DNA from: CAZAGT01 sp964484515
Lineage (GTDB): Bacteria > Desulfobacterota > DSM-4660 > Desulfatiglandales > HGW-15
NCBI GenBank assembly: GCA_964484515.1
Contig: CAZAGT010000045.1
Location: forward strand, 1-20,437
Length of the DNA stretch: 20,437 bases
Direction: 5' to 3'
Below the pieces are notes generated by a model. The model saw nothing but the letters and a program-made list of their open reading frames with translations. It was not told the origin of the DNA and did no database searches. A program made the translations under genes and the position numbers. Positions 1 to 5,557 of this stretch are shown here, piece after piece. Position 1 is the stretch's first letter. Each line of letters starts with the position of its first letter.

Positions 1-573
1 CTTCAAGGGTTCTACACCCTGACGCGATTCGGCTCTGATGCGTTCCTCGGTCCGATGGTGGCGCTGGCCTTGATAAAAGAGATGGGACCGGTCATCTCAG
101 GCCTCATGGTGACAGGGAGGGCAGGCTCCGCTATTACGGCCGAGATCGGAATCATGCGTATTAGCGACCAAATCGATGCCTTGGAACTGATGGGGCTGAA
201 TCCTTTTCGTTATCTCGTGGTCCCCAATTTCATCGCCGCCATTATTGCCCTTCCGCTTCTGACAGCCATCTTCGATGTGGTGGGCATTTTCGGGGGATAC
301 CTTGTGGGCGTGAAGCTGTTGGGCATCGGGGTAGGCACCTACTTTGGCGAAATGGCAAACTCCGTGGATACGGTCGATATTTTGGAGGGGCTATACAAGT
401 CCTTGAGCTTTGGCATCCTGATTGCCTGGATCAGCTGCTTTAAAGGCTACTACACGGGAACCGGAGACGATTTTGGCGCCGAAGGCGTGAGCAAGGCCAC
501 CACCCAAGCCGTCGTGGTCACGTCCGTGCTGATTCTCATCTGGGACTATTTCATGACCTCGATCCTTTTTTGA
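1..573 (+). CDS. mlaE: MlaE-family ABC permease, 5' end outside window
   Basis: This is the C-terminal 190 residues of the MlaE/Ttg2B permease, the membrane subunit of the Mla phospholipid transporter. The frame is open from base 1, so the true start lies upstream of the window; the first internal ATG at 55 is not a start. The family hallmark is visible around residues 35-70: a GRAGSAITAE stretch followed by QIDALELMGLNPFRYLVVP. Several hydrophobic membrane segments follow, up to the C-terminal LILIWDYFMTSILF. E. coli MlaE has about 260 residues, so roughly 70 are missing here. mlaF follows directly, as in other mla operons. MlaE sits in the inner membrane and pairs with two MlaF ATPases and a ring of MlaD. 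The family assignment is secure; the operon symbol rests on the order E-F-D-C. Confidence 0.93.
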   Translation, partial: LQGFYTLTRFGSDAFLGPMVALALIKEMGPVISGLMVTGRAGSAITAEIGIMRISDQIDALELMGLNPFRYLVVPNFIAAIIALPLLTAIFDVVGIFGGYLVGVKLLGIGVGTYFGEMANSVDTVDILEGLYKSLSFGILIAWISCFKGYYTGTGDDFGAEGVSKATTQAVVVTSVLILIWDYFMTSILF

Positions 574-653
574 GGGGGCCCCTGTCGACCGTTGGACCCG
601 TCACGCCCTGTGGTGACAGGGAGTTTCACAAAGCGTTAGGGAATGTGGTTAGA

Positions 654-1394
654 ATGATTGATATCAAAGATCTTCATAAATCTTTTGATGGTGCGGAAGT
701 TCTTAAGGGGGTCAACCTGCGCGTCGCCAGGGGCGAGGTTTTGGGCCTCATCGGGAGAAGTGGATACGGTAAGAGCGTTCTTCTTAAGCATGTGGTTGGC
801 CTGATGAAGCCGGACAGGGGGTGTGTCGCCCTCGATGGGAAGGACATCAGTACCCTCAGCGGAAAGGGCCTGTCCCGGCTGCGGAGTCGATTGGGATTCC
901 TCTTTCAAGGTGGTGCGCTCTTCGATTCCATGACGGTTTTTGACAACGTAGCCTTCCCATTACGTGAAAAGACCAAATTGGGCGCGGAAGAGATCCGGGC
1001 GAAGGTCCTCTCTGAACTGGAGCGGGTAGGTCTGCGGGGAGCGGAGGAGAAATATCCCTCCCAAATCAGCGGAGGCATGAAGAAACGTGCCGCCCTAGCG
1101 CGGGCCCTGGTCCGAGAACCTGAAATCATGCTCTTTGATGAACCTACGACCGGATTAGACCCGGTGATAAGCCACGCAAGCTTGAACCTCATCGAGATGC
1201 TGCACAAGAGGCTGCAGTTTACAGGTATCATTGTGACGCATGCGTTGGCTGAGGTCTTTCGGATTGTCGATCGGGTGGCTATGCTACATGAGGGAATCAT
1301 TGTTGCGGAAGGAACACCTGAAATGATCCTCTCTTCCGAAAACCCGATCGTCCATCAATTCGTAACGGGTAGCGTCGAAGGTCCCGTTTCTTAG
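654..1394 (+). CDS. mlaF: MlaF-family ABC transporter ATPase
   Basis: ATP-binding subunit of the Mla phospholipid ABC transporter, 246 residues from the chosen ATG. Visible motifs are Walker A GRSGYGKS (34-41), Q-loop Q85, signature ISGGMKKR (138-145), Walker B IMLFDEP with E163 as catalytic glutamate, D-loop GLDP, and the switch histidine H196 in IVTH. The frame stays open upstream to a TTG at 570, but that extra segment is unlike any ABC protein and overlaps the mlaE stop. The ATG at 654 begins MIDIKDLHKSF, the normal N-terminus of this family, with an AGGGA about 11 bases upstream; an in-frame GTG at 645 is the alternative. The protein should dimerise on the cytoplasmic face of MlaE and power lipid movement between the membranes. 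Nothing looks damaged. Confidence 0.93.
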   Translation: MIDIKDLHKSFDGAEVLKGVNLRVARGEVLGLIGRSGYGKSVLLKHVVGLMKPDRGCVALDGKDISTLSGKGLSRLRSRLGFLFQGGALFDSMTVFDNVAFPLREKTKLGAEEIRAKVLSELERVGLRGAEEKYPSQISGGMKKRAALARALVREPEIMLFDEPTTGLDPVISHASLNLIEMLHKRLQFTGIIVTHALAEVFRIVDRVAMLHEGIIVAEGTPEMILSSENPIVHQFVTGSVEGPVS

Positions 1395-1513
1395 CAATAG
1401 ATCACTGCGCCGGGTCTTTGCTTTCCCTATCGTATGCATCGGGGGCATTCGGACGTATCGGTGTCAGGACCCATTGAGAGATTACAGCGGAGGTCATCGT
1501 GAGGAGGGCCGGC

Positions 1514-1954
1514 ATGAGAAAGATCGATCTCGAATTATCGGTGGGCGTGTTTATGCTTGCGGGCATTCTCTGCCTCGGCTATCTTTCCTTTCAGCTGGCA
1601 AGGATGGAGGCCTTTGGTAAGAAGGGCTATGAGATCAGTGCTGTCTTCTCAGATACGGGGGGCCTGAAGCGGGGCGCATCTGTGGTCATCGCCGGGGTCC
1701 AGATCGGCCGAGTCAAGGAGATCGGAATGGAAGACTACGAGGCCAAGGTCGTCTTGCTGCTACCTGAGGGATTGAAGATCCAAGAGGACGCGATTGCCTC
1801 GATAAAGACTAAGGGCCTCATCGGTCAGAAGTATATCCAGATCACGCCGGGCGCATCCGAAGAGATCATCGAACCGGGGGGACGCATCCGCGAGACCCAG
1901 CCCGCGATAGACTTCGAGGCGTTGATTTCCAATTTCGTCTTCGGAAAGATCTGA
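1514..1954 (+). CDS. mlaD: MlaD-type MCE-domain lipid-binding protein
   Basis: A 146-residue single-pass inner-membrane protein with one MCE domain, matching MlaD/Ttg2C. Residues 8-30 form the N-terminal membrane anchor (VGVFMLAGILCLGYLSF). The MCE domain covers roughly 35-115, with the typical FSDTGGLKRGASVVIAGVQIG opening and the GLIGQKYIQI closing part. The C-terminus (DFEALISNFVFGKI) resembles the helix that lines the MlaD hexamer pore. The start is the ATG at 1514, because a GAGGAGG ribosome-binding site lies 6 bases before it; the in-frame GTG at 1499 is upstream of that site. MlaD rings bind phospholipid between the MlaE channel and the periplasmic carrier MlaC. It is slightly shorter than E. 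coli MlaD (183 residues). It lies about 119 bases after mlaF. Confidence 0.92.
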   Translation: MRKIDLELSVGVFMLAGILCLGYLSFQLARMEAFGKKGYEISAVFSDTGGLKRGASVVIAGVQIGRVKEIGMEDYEAKVVLLLPEGLKIQEDAIASIKTKGLIGQKYIQITPGASEEIIEPGGRIRETQPAIDFEALISNFVFGKI

Positions 1955-1998
1955 CATGGCCGTCTCTGTCTAGTGCTTTGATGACCATGTCGTTTTGT

Positions 1999-2030
1999 GG
2001 ACTCCTTACTGCCTAATCAGCAGGGAGTCC
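1999..2030 (+). terminator. Stem-loop after mlaD, possible weak terminator
   Basis: An inverted repeat GGACTCC...GGAGTCC continues inward as CTGC...GCAG after a 3-base TTA bulge, leaving a 7-base loop. It is followed only by TTTC, so it is a poor intrinsic terminator. It lies about 45 bases after the mlaD stop, where it could lower read-through into mlaC or protect the mlaEFD transcript end. Confidence 0.45.
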
Positions 2031-2128
2031 TTTCAGAGCTTTAAATGATGCGATTTATGGAACGGTCAGACCTGCAATGAGTCGATCTCCGAGGACTCAA
2101 CGGGGTAACCCTCGCCTTGGCCGGGTTT

Positions 2129-2306
2129 ACCCGCCTCCGGCGGGTTGTGCCGTGCGGGAGCACGGGAGGACCGGCAACGGATGGCGGCGTAGCCCATTGG
2201 GCTCCCGTCCTGTGCAGTAGCCTGCTAGGAAGGATAAAAGAGGCGGCTGGGTTCGGCGGAGTGCCGCATATATTTGGAGGAAGACCCGCGGAGCGGGGTG
2301 CTCCAA
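2129..2306 (+). promoter_or_regulatory. GC-rich structured leader upstream of mlaC
   Basis: The gap 1955-2329 holds no credible gene. From 2129 onward it is a run of hairpins: ACCCGCC/GGCGGGT (2129-2145, 3-base loop), CCGTGC/GCACGG capped by the tetraloop GGGA (2150-2165), AGCCC/GGGCT (2191-2203) enclosed by AGGAC/GTCCT (2167-2171 with 2207-2211), GCGGC/GCCGC (2243-2267), and TTGGAG/CTCCAA (2274-2306) enclosing CCCGC/GCGGG. The last hairpin ends a few bases before the mlaC ribosome-binding site, a position suited to control of translation. I compared it by eye with common riboswitches, RNase P, SRP RNA and 6S RNA and recognised none. It could also be a small RNA or a degenerate repeat. No convincing promoter was seen in front of it. 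Confidence 0.45.
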
Positions 2307-2329
2307 TCTTGGATGGAGAGTCATTTACT

Positions 2330-2932
2330 ATGTCCGTTAGGTCTTGTCTTTATGTCGCTTTGGGATGCATACTCACGCTTGCGGCTGCCCGCTCGGTGTC
2401 GGCGGGCGTTCCAACGGATCAGATTAGAGATACGACCGACAAGATCATCGCTATCGTCAGCGATCCCGAACTGAAGGGCCCGCAGAATGCGTCCGAAAGG
2501 AATCGAAAGATCCGACAGGCGGTCGATGAGCGCTTCGACTGGGAAGCGATTTCGCGGCGGGCCTTGGCGAGACACTGGAAGAAGAGGACGGCGGAGGAGA
2601 AAAAGAAGTTCATCGTTCTTTTCGGAGAACTGCTCGAACGGACCTATCTGGATAAGGTCTCGGATTACTCCGGCCAGAAGGTAATCTATGTCGGTGAGCG
2701 TGTGGATGGAGGCTACGCCGTAGTCTCCGTGAAGATCATCACCACGAAGAATGAGGAAGTATCGGTCGACTATCGCGTCAGGAGACGCGGGAAAGACTGG
2801 TATGTATATGACGTCTCGATAGAGGGTGTCAGCCTGGTCAACAATTACCGTGTTCAATTTAATAACATTATCATGAAGTCATCCTATCAGGGGTTACTGG
2901 AGCGTCTGGAAGCCAAGGTTGCGAAAGACTAG
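2330..2932 (+). CDS. mlaC: MlaC-type periplasmic phospholipid carrier
   Basis: A 200-residue secreted protein of the MlaC/Ttg2D family, which ferries phospholipid between the outer-membrane and inner-membrane Mla complexes. The ATG at 2330 opens a clear signal peptide: MSVR, then a hydrophobic stretch CLYVALGCILTLAAA, then a VSA cleavage site before GVPTDQ. A GGAGAG ribosome-binding site lies 9 bases upstream. The frame is open further upstream to 2117, but this would bury the signal peptide and translate the structured leader. Family features include the helical FDWEAISRRALARHWKK segment, FIVLFGELLERTYLDKV, and the sheet region ending DWYVYDVSIEGVSLVNNYRVQF. The gene closes the operon and is followed by an intrinsic terminator. 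No mlaA or mlaB gene is visible in the window. Confidence 0.92.
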   Translation: MSVRSCLYVALGCILTLAAARSVSAGVPTDQIRDTTDKIIAIVSDPELKGPQNASERNRKIRQAVDERFDWEAISRRALARHWKKRTAEEKKKFIVLFGELLERTYLDKVSDYSGQKVIYVGERVDGGYAVVSVKIITTKNEEVSVDYRVRRRGKDWYVYDVSIEGVSLVNNYRVQFNNIIMKSSYQGLLERLEAKVAKD

Positions 2933-2973
2933 CATAATCTTCTCTTTCAGGGGAAATAATAACGCCAGCACGC

Positions 2974-3004
2974 AAAATCCCGATCACTCGATCCGGGATT
3001 TTTT
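2974..3004 (+). terminator. Intrinsic terminator of the mla operon
   Basis: The stem AAATCCCG/CGGGATTT continues inward as ATC/GAT around an ACTC loop, with one bulged C, and runs directly into TTTTTT. It lies 41 bases after the mlaC stop on the plus strand. This is the clearest rho-independent terminator in the window. The following stretch 3005-3160 shows no further feature I can support. Confidence 0.88.
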
Positions 3005-3160
3005 GTAACCGTCTGGCTTGTTGGAAGGCGTTGAGGCGTCGGCCTCGAGGTGTTTTTGCTGGACGGGGGGGACATGTTCCTTGCCTGAGATGCTCACCGC
3101 CCCTGAGGCCGACCGATTGAGAAGCCTTGCTCAACGAGGCTGTGAGCCGCTGAGCGAAAC

Positions 3161-3676
3161 ATGATTATCGTCTTTACGGGTCATGGGAAGGGAAAGACGA
3201 CGGCAGCCATTGGAATGGCGCTGCGGAGCGCCGGCCATCGCCAGCGAATCCTTATGATCCAATTCATCAAGGGCTCTGGGCGCTACGGTGAGCTCGAAGC
3301 CGCCAAGAGCCTCGAGCCCTATTTCGAGATTGTACCGATGGGTAGAGGGTTCATCCATCACGGCGGAAAGGGTGCGGATACGGAAGATAGGAAGGCTGTC
3401 CTAGGGGCTTGGAATCTCTTCAGGGAACAGATGACGTCCGGCCGGTACGATATGATCATATTGGATGAGGTCAATAATGCTATCTCCTACGATCTTCTCC
3501 CTGTCGAAGAGGTGCTTGAGACATTGAAAGCAAGGCCGACCGAACTCCATGTGGTTCTCACCGGTCGAAACGCGGACCCGCGCATCATTGAGGCGGCCGA
3601 CCTTGTAACGGAAATGAGGGAGATTAAGCATCCTCTTAAGAGGGGTGTGAAAGCCCGGAAAGGGATCGAGTACTAG
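3161..3676 (+). CDS. cobO: Cob(I)yrinic acid a,c-diamide adenosyltransferase
   Basis: A 171-residue BtuR/CobO/CobP-type corrinoid adenosyltransferase, which transfers the adenosyl group of ATP to cob(I)alamin or cob(I)yrinic acid diamide to make the coenzyme form of B12. The N-terminus carries the family P-loop TGHGKGKTTAA (residues 6-16). Next come QFIKGSGRYGELEAA, the IILDEVNNAISYDLL segment with a Walker-B-like aspartate, the LTGRNADPRIIEAADLVTEM motif, and the C-terminal IKHPLKRGVKARKGIEY. It is shorter than E. coli BtuR (196 residues), mainly because the N-terminal helix is missing, as in many members. The ATG at 3161 starts right at the first beta strand; its ribosome-binding site is weak. 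The enzyme is cytoplasmic. No other cobalamin gene is nearby; a link to B12-dependent metabolism is inferred. Confidence 0.9.
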   Translation: MIIVFTGHGKGKTTAAIGMALRSAGHRQRILMIQFIKGSGRYGELEAAKSLEPYFEIVPMGRGFIHHGGKGADTEDRKAVLGAWNLFREQMTSGRYDMIILDEVNNAISYDLLPVEEVLETLKARPTELHVVLTGRNADPRIIEAADLVTEMREIKHPLKRGVKARKGIEY

Positions 3677-3779
3677 TCCGGAACATAGACGAGCGAATCC
3701 TTGCGGGATACGGTTGATGCACCTTGAGGATCGCGAGAGTTCCGGCGACAGAAAGAATACGGCGTGAGGAGGCACAAAA

Positions 3780-5396
3780 ATGACCGAACATCCGAAGATG
3801 GATCCTGAGGTCCTATCCATGATCCTTGAGACCATATCCAAACTGGAGAAAGACAGACTGACTCTCGACACCAAGTTGGATATGGATCACAAAGGGGACT
3901 TCCCTGAGGATCTCATCCGTTTTATGCAAGGCCCTGAGGTTGGACTCCATTTGATCTTTATACCCGAGGAATACGGCGGATTGGGGGCGGGCGCAACGGA
4001 GATAGCGGCGGTTTCCGAGAGAATGGCCCGAATGGACCTGGCCGTCGCGACGTCGTTTCTAGCCATTTGCCTGGGGATGGACCCCCTCAGAGTGGGCGCT
4101 ACGCCGGAGCAAAAAGAGAAGTACATCCGAAAGATTGCCGAGCAGGGACTCATCGTCGCCTACGGGGTAACGGAACCGGAGGCCGGATCTAATGTCCAGG
4201 CCCTGAAGACCAAGGCCGAGAGAGTGTTGGATGAAGGCGGTGCGGTGAAGGGTTACAGACTCAATGGGCAGAAGCAGTTTATAACGAACGGAGGTGTAGC
4301 AGACCTTTACACTGTTCTAGCGGATACCCCGAATGGTCCCTCATTCTTTGTCGTTGAGAAGGGGGCCGAAGGGCTCACCCCGGGAAAACACGAGGACAAA
4401 CACGGCATACGAGCCTCGGATACCTGTTCGCTCACGATTGAAGATCTTTTTGTGCCCGTGGAGGATCTCGTTGGGGGTGTCGAAGGTCAGGGTCTTAAAC
4501 AGTCAAATGAAGTCTTCGGTTATACGAGGCTTATGGTTGCGACCTTCGGTCTTGGCGGCGGCGTGGCCGCACTTGACAACATGATCGCCTACTCCAAGCA
4601 GAGAGTCCAGTTCGGTACTCCGCTGTCGGAAAAGCAGGGTTATACTCACAAACTGATTGTACCCAACGCCGTGCGTCTGGAGGCGGCGCGGGCCTATATC
4701 GAAAAGACGGCTCACAGGCTGGACAGTGGCGAAGAAGATCTGCAGGTGGAAGGTTCCATCGCTAAATATTTCGCCACGGAGGCCGGTGATGCCACTGCCA
4801 ACGACGCCATCCAGGGGCTTGGAGGTTACGGCTATATTCGCGAGTACGAGGTGGAAAAGATCAAGCGAGACCTCAAGATCACGACGATCTATGAAGGTAC
4901 GAGCGAGATCCAACGGAGCATCATCGCCATGTATCGGATGAGAGAGACTGTTCGCTCCAAAGGCCTCTTCTACGGTCAGATGGCGGAAAGCCTTGCCGGT
5001 CTGCCGGAGGGCTGCGGTGCCGGTAAGGTGCGCGAGGCAATCCAGGTGCTAAATGACATCCTTCTCGCGGCACGAAAGGCCAAATTGGTGAAGTCTCAGT
5101 ACGTCATGTTTCTGCTTGCGGATATGATGACGTGGTGTGAGGTGGGTACGGCCCTGTGCCACAAATCGGTCCTGTACGACGGGAAGGAGCGTTCCGAGGA
5201 ATTCATGAGGGCCACGGCGCGGCTCTTTGCGCGTGAGGTCCTGGAAAAGGCTTATATCAACGGGCACAAGATCGCTCAAGGATGCGGTACCCTGCTGGAT
5301 GATATGATAGATGAGCTCAAGACATTAGATTTCGGAGGCGCAATGACGGATAACCTTCGAGATATGGATTTGGTCGCCAAGGAGCTGGTCAAATAA
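3780..5396 (+). CDS. Acyl-CoA dehydrogenase with long C-terminal domain
   Basis: A 538-residue FAD-dependent acyl-CoA dehydrogenase. These enzymes introduce a trans-2 double bond into acyl-CoA thioesters and pass electrons to electron-transfer flavoprotein. Visible features are the helical N-domain (about 1-125), family signature YGVTEPEAGSN (128-138), the beta domain with QKQFITNG (164-171), the FAD/adenine region GIREY-like GLGGYGYIREYEVEK (346-360), and IYEGTSEIQR with E372 in the position of the catalytic base. Ordinary family members end near residue 385; here another ~150 mostly helical residues follow (EAIQVLNDILLAARKAKLV onward), an architecture reminiscent of very-long-chain acyl-CoA dehydrogenases. 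A GAGGAGG ribosome-binding site precedes the ATG. Substrate chain length cannot be read from the sequence. The gene stands about 100 bases after cobO and may share its transcript. Confidence 0.9.
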   Translation: MTEHPKMDPEVLSMILETISKLEKDRLTLDTKLDMDHKGDFPEDLIRFMQGPEVGLHLIFIPEEYGGLGAGATEIAAVSERMARMDLAVATSFLAICLGMDPLRVGATPEQKEKYIRKIAEQGLIVAYGVTEPEAGSNVQALKTKAERVLDEGGAVKGYRLNGQKQFITNGGVADLYTVLADTPNGPSFFVVEKGAEGLTPGKHEDKHGIRASDTCSLTIEDLFVPVEDLVGGVEGQGLKQSNEVFGYTRLMVATFGLGGGVAALDNMIAYSKQRVQFGTPLSEKQGYTHKLIVPNAVRLEAARAYIEKTAHRLDSGEEDLQVEGSIAKYFATEAGDATANDAIQGLGGYGYIREYEVEKIKRDLKITTIYEGTSEIQRSIIAMYRMRETVRSKGLFYGQMAESLAGLPEGCGAGKVREAIQVLNDILLAARKAKLVKSQYVMFLLADMMTWCEVGTALCHKSVLYDGKERSEEFMRATARLFAREVLEKAYINGHKIAQGCGTLLDDMIDELKTLDFGGAMTDNLRDMDLVAKELVK

Positions 5397-5522
5397 CGGT
5401 TAAGAGAACGGCGCGCGTGAATCCTGGCCTCCGAAGTTTTCGTTTCGGCGGGCTTCAAGAGATCCTGGTCCCTCTCAGGGGAAAGACAGCAATGCCTGTC
5501 CGGATAACGATTCATATCACCA

Positions 5523-5553
5523 TGCAAACACGTTTGCACATGGCCAACATGTG
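5523..5553. promoter_or_regulatory. Adjacent palindromes upstream of the helicase gene
   Basis: Two perfect inverted repeats lie side by side: TGCAAAC-AC-GTTTGCA (5523-5538) and CACATG-GCCAA-CATGTG (5537-5553), overlapping by two bases and ending 4 bases before the helicase ATG. The first looks like a LacI/PurR-type operator half-site pair but with two extra central bases. No -10/-35 pair was recognised nearby. They could be a repressor site or an RNA hairpin covering the start codon. A third small stem, GACAG/CTGTC, lies at 5485-5500. Confidence 0.35.
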
Positions 5554-5557
5554 ACTT

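Noticed and set aside
570..653. N-terminal extension of MlaF from a TTG codon
   Set aside because: The extra residues are unlike ABC ATPases and the TTG overlaps the mlaE stop without a convincing ribosome-binding site.
2129..2306. RNase P RNA, SRP RNA, cobalamin or c-di-GMP riboswitch
   Set aside because: The conserved cores of these RNAs (for example the SRP tetraloop region, the B12 box, the GEMM core) are not present.
2117..2329. Upstream extension of the mlaC reading frame
   Set aside because: It would place 71 residues before a clear signal peptide and read through the hairpin region; the ATG at 2330 has its own ribosome-binding site.
2321..2857. 178-codon antisense frame over mlaC
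   Set aside because: No family resemblance or ribosome-binding site; mlaC on the other strand is well supported.
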